Shown here in pieces: positions 31,817 to 43,172 of a stretch of DNA of 64,000 bases; position 1 is the stretch's first letter; every line of letters starts with the position of its first letter. The notes below the pieces were generated by a model. It made no database searches. It was not told where the DNA came from and worked only from the letters and a program-made list of their open reading frames with translations. The stretch is from Neopusillimonas aromaticivorans. GTDB lineage: Bacteria > Pseudomonadota > Gammaproteobacteria > Burkholderiales > Burkholderiaceae_B. The stretch is from assembly GCF_030344915.1 (NCBI RefSeq), contig NZ_CP128233.1:620001-684000 (forward strand), written 5' to 3'. A program made the position numbers and the translations under genes.

Positions 31817-32491
31817 TCACGTCACCCTGCGAAAGGTCAGATTCAACCGGTGCGCGTGCGCCAACGGGCTTGACGCGGACTTGACCGTCATGACGCCATG
31901 AAACCGGAGTCGGTCAACCCCACCCCACACCAGCACATCACCATGCTCAAGACCGACTTTCTGCACCGGATCGGTACGGCACAAACCGCCAAACTGGAAC
32001 ACTGCGGGCAAACCCAATGAAACGGACACAATGGGGGCTTTCAAATCGGCTTCATCCCGATCCTGATGCAAACCCATACGGCTACCCGGCTCGTAATAAT
32101 TGATCAGGCACGCTTGCGGATCAAACGCGCCAAACCCGACATGTTGCGCCGCATTGACGGCCAGCTGATACAACACGGGCGGCATGGCCGGCCAAGGTGT
32201 TCCCGTCAAGGGGTCGGACGTCGCGTAGCGATATCCGGTGCGGTCAGAAACCCAGCCATAGGCACCGCAATTACTTTGGGCAACCGACATCCACCCGCGT
32301 GCCGTTGACATTTTGCGTAACGGAGAGCCTTCCAGTGCGTCAGCAACCGCCTCGAAAATTGCACCAGCATGGGGCAAGGCATACCCTTTCAGCAACCATG
32401 CTTGCGAACCAAGAGACTGTTCTGACGAGAGCTCTGGCAGAAGGGGAATTTGCGATGCAGAAGAAATCGGCACAAAAGGCTGGAACGACAT
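31817..32491 (-). CDS. alkB: AlkB, alpha-ketoglutarate-dependent DNA dealkylase
   Basis: Fe(II)/2-oxoglutarate dioxygenase that directly repairs 1-methyladenine and 3-methylcytosine. The 224-residue frame is intact. It shows the iron-binding HQDRDE (H-x-D, about residue 139), the second histidine in LRFHGVM (about 195) and the oxoglutarate-binding arginines in HRLNLTFRR. NYYEPGSRMGLHQD is diagnostic. It stands alone, without ada. Confidence 0.94.
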   Translation of the reverse strand: MSFQPFVPISSASQIPLLPELSSEQSLGSQAWLLKGYALPHAGAIFEAVADALEGSPLRKMSTARGWMSVAQSNCGAYGWVSDRTGYRYATSDPLTGTPWPAMPPVLYQLAVNAAQHVGFGAFDPQACLINYYEPGSRMGLHQDRDEADLKAPIVSVSLGLPAVFQFGGLCRTDPVQKVGLEHGDVLVWGGVDRLRFHGVMTVKSASSPLAHAHRLNLTFRRVT

Positions 32492-32586
32492 GGTGTACCC
32501 GAAAAAAGGCCTATACCCCGTCGAGTATAGGCCACAGCATCATCTGCACTGCCCTGCGGCACCAGGTCGCAGCGTCAATCAGCGGG

Positions 32587-33792
32587 TCAGATCAGGTGGT
32601 CGAGCATATCGGGGCCAAAGACCTCACGATGGATTTTTTCAACAGGAACCCCAAGTGCAAGCAGATCACGCCATTGCTGTTGCATGAACGGCAACGGTCC
32701 ACACATGTACACGGGAGCCTGCGCATGATCCCAGACGGGCAACTGACCCACCGTCATACGACCCGCCTGATAGCCCGGCAAGGCCGCATGCGCGGCATCA
32801 AGGTCTTCGTAAAAATTGACGACGCTTAGATTAGGCATGGCCGCTTGAGCCTGACGGACATCCAGCTGATGCGCGTGGTGCGCACTGTCGCGTGCTGCAT
32901 GTGCAAAAATGACGCGACGCTGTGGCTGTACGCTGGCAATCTGGTTGAGCGCGGAAATCATGGGCGTAATACCCACACCGGCTGACAACAAAACCACTGG
33001 CCCGGCTGATTCGGTATCCGGGTTGAAGTCACCGAATGGCGGACTGATACGCAACGTTTTTCCCGCTGCAAGGTTGTCGTGCAACCAGTTCGACACCCTA
33101 CCCGCCGGAGTTTCTGCACCGGCAGTTTCACGTTTGACCGAGATGCGGTAGTACGGAAGGCCAGGACGATCGGACAAACTGTACTGACGCAACTGCCGCT
33201 TGCCATCGGGCAGGTTGACCTCGACGCTGATGTACTGACCCGGCTTGAAACTGGCCAAGGGTTGGCCATCAGCCGGCTTCAGAATGAAAGAGCGCACATT
33301 GGCGCTTTGATCAACCACGCTTTCAACCTGCATGTCGCGCAACTGGCCCGGCTGTATCCCCGCCTGGTCATACAGCTGGCGCTCGGCATCGATCAAGGCG
33401 TTAGCCAACAGCCCATACGCTTCTTCCCAGGCCGACAGCAGGTCTGGCGTTGCCGCATCGCCCAGGGTCTGCTGAATTGCCCCCAGCAGATGACGACCCA
33501 CAATCGGGTAATGCTGTGCCGTAATGCCTACCGAGGCATGCTTGTGCACGATCCGGCTGACGACAGGCCCCAGCGCCCCCGCGTTATCAATGTTGGCGGC
33601 GTACGCAAACACGGCTGACGCCAATGACTGCTGCTGCGCACCACTGGCCTGATTCCCCATATTGAAGATATTGGTCAGCTCGGGGTGTTCATCGAACATG
33701 TTTTTATAAAACGTGCGGGTAATGGTTACCCCATGCTCGCGCAGAACGGGAACACTGGCATCAATGTAAGGACGGGCTTGTTGCGACAACAT
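32587..33792 (-). CDS. hmp: Flavohaemoprotein (nitric oxide dioxygenase)
   Basis: Converts NO plus O2 to nitrate with NAD(P)H, protecting from nitrosative stress. 401 residues, intact. N-terminal globin domain (about 1-140) with the proximal-histidine region KHASVGITAQHYPIVGRHLL; FAD domain with the RQYSLSDRP motif (about 203-211); NAD domain with LLSAGVGITPMISAL. An NsrR-like palindrome lies about 110 bp upstream, so induction by NO is likely. Confidence 0.95.
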   Translation of the reverse strand: MLSQQARPYIDASVPVLREHGVTITRTFYKNMFDEHPELTNIFNMGNQASGAQQQSLASAVFAYAANIDNAGALGPVVSRIVHKHASVGITAQHYPIVGRHLLGAIQQTLGDAATPDLLSAWEEAYGLLANALIDAERQLYDQAGIQPGQLRDMQVESVVDQSANVRSFILKPADGQPLASFKPGQYISVEVNLPDGKRQLRQYSLSDRPGLPYYRISVKRETAGAETPAGRVSNWLHDNLAAGKTLRISPPFGDFNPDTESAGPVVLLSAGVGITPMISALNQIASVQPQRRVIFAHAARDSAHHAHQLDVRQAQAAMPNLSVVNFYEDLDAAHAALPGYQAGRMTVGQLPVWDHAQAPVYMCGPLPFMQQQWRDLLALGVPVEKIHREVFGPDMLDHLI

Positions 33793-33901
33793 AGTGGCTC
33801 ACTCCAGTGGCTGATTTTGTGTACAGCCTTCAGTTGAAATACGGTTACACGGCGTTGGTGTATGAATTGCAGCCTTGCCATCAGTGCTCAAGCCACAATC
33901 A

Positions 33902-33924
33902 AAGATGAATATTATATATATCTT
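33902..33924 (-). promoter_or_regulatory. NsrR-like operator upstream of hmp
   Basis: A 23-bp imperfect palindrome with AAGATG at one end and ATATCTT at the other, matching 17 of 23 positions of the classic NsrR consensus (AAGATGC...GCATCTT). NsrR is the NO-sensing iron-sulfur repressor that commonly controls hmp. The assignment is by pattern and position. Confidence 0.65.
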
Positions 33925-34050
33925 ATAAAGACGTCAATACTGATGGCTTCATCCGCATCGAGAAGCGGCTCATAGGCTGCAACAAGGAGCCCACCGGTCA
34001 CCTCCTCTTCAGGGCTAAAATCAGATTTTTTACAGATCACAGGATCGACC

Positions 34051-35254
34051 ATGACAACGCTCGGCACCCCCTTTCCCCATCGGCCACCAAAGTTTTGCTG
34101 CTCGGGTCGGGCGAGCTTGGCAAAGAGGTGATCATTGCCCTGCAGCGTCTGGGCGTCGAAACCATCGCGGCAGACCGCTATCCCGACGCCCCGGGTCAAC
34201 AAGTGGCACATCATGCCCGCACCCTGGTCATGACTGACCCGGAGCAGTTACGCGCCCTGATCGAGTCCGAGCAACCTGACCTGGTCGTGCCGGAAATCGA
34301 GGCCATTGCCACGCCCGCCCTTGAACTGCTTGAAGCCGAAGGCAAGGTGCGTGTCATACCGACCGCACGCGCTGCACGTCTGACAATGGACAGGGAAGGT
34401 ATCCGCCGTCTTGCGGCAGAAACCCTGGGGCTGCCCACCAGCCCCTACAAATTCTGCGACTCACTGCGTGAGCTGCAAGAAGCCATCGACAACGGCATTG
34501 GCTACCCTTGCGTTGTAAAACCGGTCATGAGTAGTTCAGGCAAAGGGCAAAGCAAAATCGACGGCCCTCAGGATGTCGCCGCTGCCTGGGATCACGCCAT
34601 GGCAGGTGGCCGCGTCAGCCATGGTCGCGTCATTGTTGAAGGCTTTATTGATTTCGACTATGAAATCACGTTGCTGACAGTGCGAGCCCTGGATGCCCAA
34701 GGGGCAACACAAACCCACTTCTGCGAGCCTATCGGCCATTTACAGCAAAGTGGCGACTACATCGAAAGCTGGCAACCTCACCCCATGCATCCCGACGCCC
34801 TGGCAAAGGCCCACGCGATTGGTGATGCCATTACACGAAACCTGGGTGGGCAAGGGCTGTTCGGTGTCGAGCTGTTTGTCAAGGGTGAGCAGGTCTGGTT
34901 CAGCGAAGTCAGCCCGCGCCCGCACGATACCGGCATGGTCACCATGACCACCCAATGGCAAAACGAATTCGAACTGCACGCACGCGCCATTCTTGGTCTG
35001 CCGGTTGATACCCGGCTGCGCAATCCGGGGCCAGCGCCGTTATCTACGGTGGTGTTGATGCTACCGGGGTTGTCTTTGACCACATTGATGACGCCCTGCG
35101 CGTACCCCAGACCGATATCCGTCTGTTTGGCAAACCTGAAAGCTTCCAGAAGCGGCGCATGGGGGTTGCCCTGGCCTTTGATACCCATGTCGACACCGCG
35201 CGCCAGCGTGCCCGTGAGGCGGCCTCGAAAGTCAAACCCCGCCCGGCGGGCTGA
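34051..35254 (+). CDS. purT: PurT, formate-dependent GAR transformylase (two frameshifts)
   Basis: ATP-grasp enzyme that makes formyl-GAR from GAR, formate and ATP, a folate-free purine step. With two lost bases (C run 34067-34071; G run 35027-35030) it is 401 residues. Start MTTLGTP reads into LLGSGELGKEVIIALQRLG; ATP-grasp motifs include VVKPVMSSSGKGQS and EVSPRPHDTGMVTM. The end after the second break reads GKPESFQKRRMGVALA, typical PurT. Divergent from hmp. Confidence 0.94.
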
Positions 35255-35346
35255 CGCCTGCCACCCAGGCGCCAACCTGGCACCGGTTAGCCAAGCTTTC
35301 CTGGCTCGTTACAATGGGCCGTTTTAACAGCTAGGGAAACCACTAG

Positions 35347-36506
35347 ATGGAAGAAGCAATCTTTTCAGACCTTGTCGACAGCATCAACAGCTATACCGGC
35401 GGCGACCCGATCATCGGGCTGACCATTCAAGTCTTTCTTGTCGTTCTGACCGTCGTCGTTTTCAATTTTTCTTGCGCCGCTCATTGGCGAAACTTGAAGA
35501 AAAAACCCATCATACCGCCAGCTACTGGGACAACGCGCTGATCAGTGCGATTCGTAAACCAGCAACAATACTGGCGTGGATTATCGGTCTGTCGTTCGCG
35601 GTAGAAATACTTCAGGTTGAAACCGATGTCACCCTCCTGGACATCATTGAACCCGTCCGCATTATTGGCGTGATCGGGTGTCTGACCTGGTTTGTCATTC
35701 GTTTCATTGGCAACGTACAAAACGGTCTCATCGCCAAACGCAGGGCCGGCAATGAGCCCGTAGACGTCACGACGGTAGACGCCATCGGTAAACTGCTGCG
35801 CGTCTCCGTTCTGATCACCGCCGTTCTGGTAGGCATGCAAAGCCTTGGCTTTTCCATTTCGGGGCTTCTGGCTTTCGGGGGCATTGGCGGTCTGGCCGTC
35901 AGCTTTGCCGCCAAAGACCTGCTGGCCAACTTCTTTGGGGGCCTGATGATCTACATGGACCGCCCGTTTGCTGTGGGCGACTGGATTCGTTCCAATGACC
36001 GCAACATTGAAGGTACCGTTGAAGAGATCGGCTGGCGACTGACCCGCATCCGTACTTTCGACAAGCGCCCCCTTTATGTGCCGAACGCTGTTTTCACGTC
36101 GATTTCGGTTGAGAACCCCTCGCGCATGACAAACCGCCGAATTTCGGAAACGGTGGGTATACGGTACAACGACATTTCGGTTGCGGCAAAGATCGTGACC
36201 GATATCAAGGCCATGCTGCACGGCCACCCCGACATCGACAACGACCAGACACTGATCGTCAACTTCAACGGGTTTGGCACGTCGTCACTGAACATCATGA
36301 TCTACACCTTCACAAAAACCACACAATGGGTTCTGTTTCATGAGATCAAGCAAGATGTCATGCTGAAAATCTGCGATATCATTGCCGCCAACGGTGCAGA
36401 AATTGCCTTCCCGACACAGACACTGCATGTGTTTGGCAACGAAGCCGAACGGCCCGACCTGGCACCGGCCAACCCCAACCTGGCGACGACAGGCGTAACC
36501 CGATAG
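35347..36506 (+). CDS. MscS-family mechanosensitive channel (one frameshift)
   Basis: Inner-membrane tension-gated channel that relieves osmotic shock. Restoring one T in the run 35466-35470 joins the N-terminal helix (LTIQVFLVVLTVVVFNF) to LRRSLAKLEEKTHHTASYWD and gives 386 residues. Three or four helices precede the pore helix GLLAFGGIGGLAVSFAAKDL with the glycine/alanine pattern of MscS TM3. Then comes the beta domain (PFAVGDWI, GTVEEIGWRLTRIRT) and the vestibule. No cNMP or extra sensor domain is seen. Confidence 0.9.
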
Positions 36507-36523
36507 GGTATTGGCGTTAAAAC

Positions 36524-36550
36524 AGCGGGGCCCGCCACGCAGGCCCCGCT
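36524..36550. terminator. Bidirectional terminator between mscS and the diguanylate cyclase
   Basis: AGCGGGGCC (36524-36532) pairs with GGCCCCGCT (36542-36550), a 9-bp perfect stem. On the minus strand GTTTTAA follows, so it best serves the diguanylate cyclase gene, whose stop codon it overlaps; on the plus strand there is no T run. Confidence 0.75.
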
Positions 36551-38891
36551 ACACCATGATGCGGTTTCGTCCGGCCTGCTTGGCCGCGTAGAGTTTGTTA
36601 TCGGCCGCCGAAATCTGTTCATCCAGCGAGCGGCATCCGGTTGACTCCTTGACGCCGCCACTAACGGTTTGCCTCAGGCCTGGGTAAAGGGTGGCGGTTT
36701 CAACCGCCTGCCTGACCTTGTCAGCCACCACCAGCGCCTGTTGCGCACTGGTTTCCGGGCAGATCAACAAAAACTCTTCACCCCCCAGCGCCCAAAAGTG
36801 TCACTGTGACGGATGGTTTGAAGCACGATGGTGCAGAACTGACGCAAGACCTCGTCGCCGGCTTGATGACCAAACTGATCATTGGCCCGCTTGAAGTGAT
36901 CCAGGTCAAACATAACGATGGAAAACGGGCAGTGATAGCGCTGGTAGCGCTCGAATTCTTTACCCAGAATGGCATCCAGATGATGTCGATTGAACGTACC
37001 GGTAAGTTTGTCGCGTATTGACGCTTCAAGCAACTGGGCATTCTTGTCACGCAAGGCCTGCTGCGCTTGACGCAGGCTGTCGTTGGTGTGCTGGATCCGC
37101 CGGTTCATGACCTTCATGCGCACTGAATACACCAGTAACACACTTACCGTCAGGACCAGTGCCGTCAGCCAGGGCAAGACACGCATCCAGGGAAATGGTG
37201 AGGCAACCGGCAGGTCAACCCACGTGTCATAAATGGCGTTGTGCTCTTGTACCGTCATACTGGCCAGCACCTTGTTGACTGCACTGATCAGCAGGGGCCA
37301 ATCATTACGCACCCCCATGGTCAGGTCAAAATCATAGGGTGTTTGACCGGAAATTTTAAGATTGGCCAAGCCATGGGTTTTGATGATGTGAATGGAGGCG
37401 GCCAAATTATCGACAAATACGTCAATTTCACCGGCCGCCAGATGACGCAGACCATCCAGCGTACTGCCATACCGAACCAGAGCGACATCAGGGTGAAACC
37501 GCGTTAAGAGCTCATCGGAGGCATAGCCTTTGACCACCCCGACACGCAAGCCTACCAACTGGGCAAGGCTGGGAATGAAATCAACGTCGCCGCGCGACAC
37601 GATAACCATCGGCGAGGTGACATAATGGTTGGTAAACCCCATGTATCGTTTGCGATCGGGGGTTTCTGCCGCTGACGGCAACAGATCAACGGCGCGGGCC
37701 TGCACCGCGTCAAGGGCGGCCTGCCAGTCAGTAATGCTGACCCGCTCGAACGTAATACCCAGCCGCTGGGCAATAAGAGCGAGGTAATCAGAGGCAATCC
37801 CCGGGCACGGCCATCGGACCCCAAAAACTCGAACGGTGGCCAGCCAGCCTCGTCAATGGCATAACGAACGGTTTTGATATCGGCAAGGAACTGCAGTTCT
37901 TGAGCGGTAAGATCCAGTGTGGCGGTACGCGGCTGAGACTGGAAAACCAGTGCCAACGGCTGGCTTCCGGCCCCGTGTACCAATTTCAGGTCACGCAACC
38001 TGGCATACAGGAAGTTCACACGCTGCGGGTTGATTTCGCCCAATGGGGTCGTGTAGCGATCGATCAGAACCTCAAGCGCGCGCGCTTCGTTCAACAAAGC
38101 GTCGCGCGACTTGTTCTGGGTGTTGTACTTCTGCAGAATCAGATCGACGATTTCTTCTTTGTGGTCAAGCGCGTAATGCCAACCCCGCACTACGGCACGG
38201 CGCATTGCCTCGACACGCTGAGGGTTCGCCAATGCCTCGACTTGCGAGGTAAACAGCATATCGCCATACAAATCAATGCCAAAATGGCGCGGCGTAATCA
38301 GGTTGACCTTGTGCCCGCGCTCGGCCATGACAAACGGCTCATTGGTCAGGTAAATGGCCACGCCATCAATCTGGCCGGAGGCCAGGCGCTCCATGCGTTC
38401 TGCCCAAGGCACCCTGACCAGCCCTTGATCAAGCACCTTTTGCGAAGCCAGCATGGCCAGCACGTCGATGCCATCAGAGTCGTTATCGTAAAAGGCGACC
38501 CGGCGCCCCACCAGATCGGCAGGAGCAACCAACCCCGAATTGCCCATGGTCATGATCGCCCCCGCCGAGTGCTGCAAAAAGCAGCGACCAGGACAACCGG
38601 CGCTCCGGAAGCGTAGTGCATCAACAGGATTGAATCGGCCACACCGTAATCGGCCGCCCCGTCGAGCACCTCGGTAACCATATTCCTGGATGGATCGCGC
38701 TCACGCAGGACAACATCAAGCCCCTCGTCAGCGAAATACCCCTTTTCAAGGGCCGCATACAACCCCGCCGACTGAAACTGGTGCAGCCACTTGAGCTGGA
38801 TAACCAACGGGCGGGCGTGAGCACTGGACACCACTGCAAACAGTAGTGCCATGACAACCCATACCGCCAGCCCACGTGCTTTTGCAAGCAT
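36549..38891 (-). CDS. Diguanylate cyclase with two periplasmic binding-protein domains (three frameshifts)
   Basis: A membrane c-di-GMP synthase that appears to sense small molecules. Restoring three bases (runs at 38576-38580, 37799-37802, 36781-36786) gives 781 residues. Signal/anchor at 1-25; an NMT1/THI5-like domain at about 28-345 (IQLKWLHQFQSAGLYAALEK, VAIYLTNEPFVMAERG); a bacterial solute-binding SBP_3-like domain at about 370-600 (TVRYAIDEAGWPPFEF, VVKGYASDELL, GEIDVFVDNLAA); one membrane helix about 612-635; short coiled coil; GGDEF about 665-780. The active site is GGEEF and an RxxD inhibitory site (RHSD) lies five residues before it. Confidence 0.87.
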
Positions 38892-39068
38892 TCTTGATTT
38901 ATTGCCAAGTGTTGTTACCGGGAAAACAGCGTAGCAGATGCCATGACGTTTGCGTATGCGCACTAACGCTAGTGCCCCACAGCTGTTGTCGTTGCGGGGC
39001 ATTGGCGTTGCATTGTCAGACGAAAGTACTGCCAGGATGACGGCAGCCTGACCTGAAAACGACAGAAA

Positions 39069-41234
39069 TCAGAACGTCATGGTTGCCGACAACCACAAAC
39101 GACGACCTTCCTGAATCTTGTAGTAGGCGTTACCCCAACCAGGGGCTCCGGTTGTCGAGTAGCTGCCGTAATTTACAAACTTCTTGTTGAACAGGTTTTC
39201 GATTGACGCATTCAGGGCAATGCTCTTGTTGACCTGATACGAACCACCGACACCGAACAGCCAGTACGGGTTGTAGAACTCTTGTTTGCCTTGAGCATTG
39301 ATCTGGGCATACTGCTTGGCGCGGTACTCTGCACGCAACCACGCAGAGGCCTGAGTATTAATTTTCCAATCAAGACGCATGTTCAGACGATGGCGTGCAT
39401 CGCTGTTCAACGGTTGACCCTCGCTAGCACCACTTTCGCGTTTGGCATCGGTAAACGTGTAGTTGCCACTGAACACCAGACCGTCAATAACGGGCAGTGC
39501 CCCACCGAGTTCAATACCGCGAATCGTCGCTTCATCGACATTTTCCTGAGCGACAAACGTTTCAACGGGAACGCCCCTGCGCCGCCAATTACCCAAATCC
39601 AGACAACCAGGGACATTATTGGCACGGCAATTGGGCACGTTATACGTATTCAGCTTGTCTTTGAATGCAGTGTGGAAGAGCGTCACGTTCGCCTTGCGCC
39701 CCTGAAGGTCGTCAAAGTAAACGCCAAGCTCGGACGAGGTGCTTTTTCGGGAACCAGTTTCGAGCTGCCGACAACCGGAATAGTGCCCTGACCGCGCAAA
39801 CCGATAATGCCATCGGTCATCAGATTCAGGTCAGGCGTCTTGTAGCCACGCGCAACACCACCTTTGACGGTCCAGTTGGGGGTCAGGTTCCACACACCGT
39901 AAACACGTGGGCTCCAGTTGCCTCCAAATTGCTCGTTACGGTCATAACGTGCACCAAATGTCAGCGCAAAATTGTCCACAATGCGCCATTCATCTTCAAG
40001 GAACAGGGCCCATTGCCATTGTTTCAAGTCGAGCGGCGCAGTTACCAGACCATCCGTGAACTTCTGTTCACGCCATTGCCCGCCAAAGGTCAGATTGTGT
40101 GTATCGTCGAGCAGGGACCAGTTCCACTTCGAGTCGAGCACCAGATTGTCGTAGGTCAAATCACGCGGCGTACCATCGATAGCCGTACGCGGGCTGCTCA
40201 TCGGGTTGGTTCGCCCAATGGTTTCCGTGGTTTCGTAAACAATACTGGAGTCCGAACTGAGACTGCCGTAGCGCCCCAGATGTGTCAGCCCATAACGGGT
40301 TTTATCGTAACGCTGCTCTGGGTCGTAGCCACCACCGGCTTCCTCGCCGGAACCTGGCTGTTCAGTGTCCCCAGTTGCTGGGCACTGTTGTCATAACGCT
40401 GGCGTGCCTGTTCGACATCAAAAATGATGTCGTGATTTTCATTGGGTGTCAGTGCAAATTTGACGCCCAAGGTGTGGATTTTTGAACCAGCATAGCCATC
40501 TCCGGAAACATTGCCGGTGTAATCTCCGCTGACGGCTTCGGCGGCACTGGCCGGATACGATTCATCGGCTTCCATCAGGCGGCTGTAACGACCGTAGATC
40601 GATACACCCAGAATATCTTCCTTGATCGGGCCGCTCAGGTAAAACGATGAGCCATAGTTGTTGCCGAACGTGTCGTTCATTTGCAGGGTGCCATCGGCCG
40701 AAATGCTGCCGCCCCATTCTTTGGCTACCTTGCGGGTAATGATATTGATCACCCCACCCATGGCGTCGGAACCATAAAGGGTAGACATCGGGCCGCGCAC
40801 GACCTCAATGCGTTCAATCGCCGACAGGGGCGGCATAAAACTGGTATCCACATCGCCAAAACCGTTCGGGCGAGACCCCGAACTATTGCGATTGACGCGC
40901 TTGCCATCAATCAGGATGAGTGTGTAATCAGAACCCATTCCCCGGATGCTGATGTTCATGCCACCGGTCTTGCCGCCGCGCTCAACAGACACCCCTTCCA
41001 CGTCAGCCACGGCATCCGCCAGGTTATTGAATGGCTTTTTTCCAGCTCTTCACGCGTGATCACGGAAATGGACGCCGGAGCATCTTTGATCATTTGCTCG
41101 AACCCGCCTGCCGTCACCACGACAGTATCCAACTGCTTGACCCCATCGGCCTGCTGGGCAAAAGCGACCTGGGCTGATGCCACCAGCAACGCGGCAGAGG
41201 CCAGACGACCGGGAACATATTTCTTTGACGACAC
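39069..41234 (-). CDS. TonB-dependent siderophore receptor, FepA/CirA-like (three frameshifts)
   Basis: Outer-membrane iron-siderophore importer. Restoring three bases (runs at 41036-41041, about 40347, 39743-39747) gives 722 residues. Signal peptide ends AQVAFA; TonB box region QLDTVVVTAG; plug domain with ISIRGMGSDYTLILIDGKRV and PMSTLYGSDAMGGVINIITR; barrel strands to a C-terminal phenylalanine (LWLSATMTF). The plug resembles FepA/IroN/CirA catecholate receptors; the ligand is not certain. Start is GTG 41234 with AGGAGA upstream. A Fur box precedes it. Confidence 0.9.
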
Positions 41235-41261
41235 CGATATCTCCTGAATACAAAGCTGAAT

Positions 41262-41280
41262 GAGAATGATTATCGATATA
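41262..41280 (-). promoter_or_regulatory. Fur box upstream of the TonB receptor
   Basis: GAGAATGATTATCGATATA (plus strand) matches 14 of 19 positions of the Fur consensus GATAATGATAATCATTATC, 27 bp before the GTG start of the receptor gene. Iron-dependent repression is the natural reading. Confidence 0.75.
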
Positions 41281-41430
41281 ATAAACGAAAAAATATGTTT
41301 TTGTGGCTAACCAAGGAACTTTTCGTCAAAAAGAAACAACGCCTATCCAGACAAGACGCACGACCTTGCAACCGTAGAACAGCTCAATCGGGCATACAGC
41401 AAACAGGCGCAAACCCATCGAAAACAACGG

Positions 41431-42634
41431 TCAGGTCGGCTGCCTTACCCGTGCTTCCTTGATGGGCAAATTGACTATCGCGGCCAGCAACGCCAGCACC
41501 ATGTCGGCGTACCACATCCAGGTGAAATCACCGAATTCGGTAATCGCCACGCCACCCAGCCAGGCGCCGAGAAAACCACCCGTCTGGTGTGACAGCAGTG
41601 TCAGGCCGAACAATGTGGCCAGGTAACGGATACCAAACAGCTTGCCGACCAAAGCCGCTGTGGGCGGTACTGTGGCCAGCCAGGTAAACCCCATACCGGC
41701 CGCAAACACGTAAAAACCCAGGGGTCGCGCGGCATCATCAGATACCAGGCGATCAGTACGGCACGCGAGCCGTACATGGCGGCCAGCACATATTTGCTGC
41801 GATAACGCGCCACACAGGAACCCGCGTAAATACTGCCAAAAATATTGGCCAACCCGATGATGGCCAGCGACCAGCTGGCCACTGACGGGGGCAAACCACA
41901 CAACCCGACCTCGCCCGGCAAATGCGTGACCAGAAACGCAATATGGAACCCGCAAGTAAAGAACCCCAGATTGAGCAAAATGTAGTTGCGGTCACGTACA
42001 GCCTCTGCCACGGCAGTACGCATTTTCTTTTCGCCGGCTACTGGCGGCTGCGCCCCGGAGCGTGAACCCACCAGCCGGCCCACCAATGGCAAGGCCATCA
42101 CTGCCGTCAAGGCCATGGCCCACATCGCCCCCATCCACCCGACGGACTGAATAAGTTTCTGAAAGACCGGCGCCGCAACAAACTGGCCAAAAGACCCCCG
42201 GCGTTGATCAGACCCGACGCCGCACCGCGAGACTCGAGCGGCAAGCGTTGGGCCGCCGCACCGATCAACACCGAAAAACTGCCCGCACCCGAGCCGATTG
42301 ACGCCAGCACACCCAGTGACACCATCAGCCCGAACCCGGTACCCATGAATGGCGTCACCGCACACCCGGCCGCCAGGGTCAGCAGCGCCGCAATCAGTAC
42401 AACCCGGGGCCCGTAGCGATCGGCCACTGCACCGGCCACCGGCTGAACCAGACCCCAGGTAAACTGCCCGATAGCCAGTGCAAAACTGATCGTGGCAATG
42501 CTCATCCCCGTCGTGGTCGTCATGGGGCTGATGAACAACCCGAACGATTGACGCGTCCCCATGGTGACCATCAAAATTCCGGCCGCAGCCAGCGTAATTG
42601 CCAACGCCCCAGGGTGTCGCAACGAATAGAACAT
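41431..42634 (-). CDS. MFS transporter (two frameshifts)
   Basis: A 12-helix major facilitator (401 aa after restoring one base each at 42195-42199 and 41721-41724). N-terminal half: FYSLRHPGALAITLAAAGIL, GTRQSFGLFISPM, AGAVADRYGPRVVLIAA (the MFS motif A loop). C-terminal half ends FGLTLLSHQTGGFLGAWLGG. The sequence pattern is of the oxalate/monocarboxylate-like MFS group; substrate unknown. It lies downstream of the TonB receptor on the same strand with a promoter-size gap and is not obviously iron-related. Confidence 0.82.
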
Positions 42635-42752
42635 ATCAGCCTCTTTGCTTTTTGCCATGCGCCGCAGCGCGCCGCCATTTTGCCACACGGCAAATGAGGC
42701 GCTGAAACGGTATCATCCCGGACTGAACACCAACGATGCATGACACGACACC

Positions 42753-43136
42753 ATGGAAAAAATCAGACTGGACAAGTGGCTTTGGGCCGCCCGTTTCTAC
42801 AAGACCCGCAGCCTGGCCTCAGAAGAAATTACCAAGGGCCGCGTCAATGTCAACAACATGCCGGCAAAACCCGCACGGGAAGTCGGCCCCGGCGACCGCA
42901 TCGCCATCCGGAAAAGTGACCCGCCAATCGAAGTCACCGTAAACGCCGTCAGCGCGGTCAGGGGCCCTGCCCCGGTAGCGCAACTGCTGTATGAGGAAAC
43001 GCCGGAAAGCCAGGCCCGCCGACAAGCCGCTGCCGAAATGCGCCGCCTGGCCCCCGAGCCTGCCGACACCATCAGGACAGGCCGCCCCACCAAACGCGAC
43101 CGTCGGCAAATTGAACTGACCAAGCGGCAATCATGA
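42753..43136 (+). CDS. hslR: Hsp15-like S4-domain RNA-binding protein
   Basis: 127 residues. An S4 RNA-binding domain begins at once (MEKIRLDKWLWAARFYKTRS, with EITKGRVNVN), followed by a basic tail (GRPTKRDRRQIELTKRQ). Hsp15 binds stalled 50S subunits carrying peptidyl-tRNA and helps recycle them after heat shock. Frame intact; divergent from the MFS gene. Confidence 0.9.
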   Translation: MEKIRLDKWLWAARFYKTRSLASEEITKGRVNVNNMPAKPAREVGPGDRIAIRKSDPPIEVTVNAVSAVRGPAPVAQLLYEETPESQARRQAAAEMRRLAPEPADTIRTGRPTKRDRRQIELTKRQS

Positions 43137-43172
43137 CGGTTTGCATGAGTCCGGCCCGCCCATGCCTGATCA

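Noticed and set aside
33912..34062. About 46-codon minus-strand frame between hmp and purT (MVDPVICKKSDF...)
   Set aside because: Codon pattern looks plausible but it overlaps the NsrR-like site at its end, has no family match and starts inside purT; evidence too thin.
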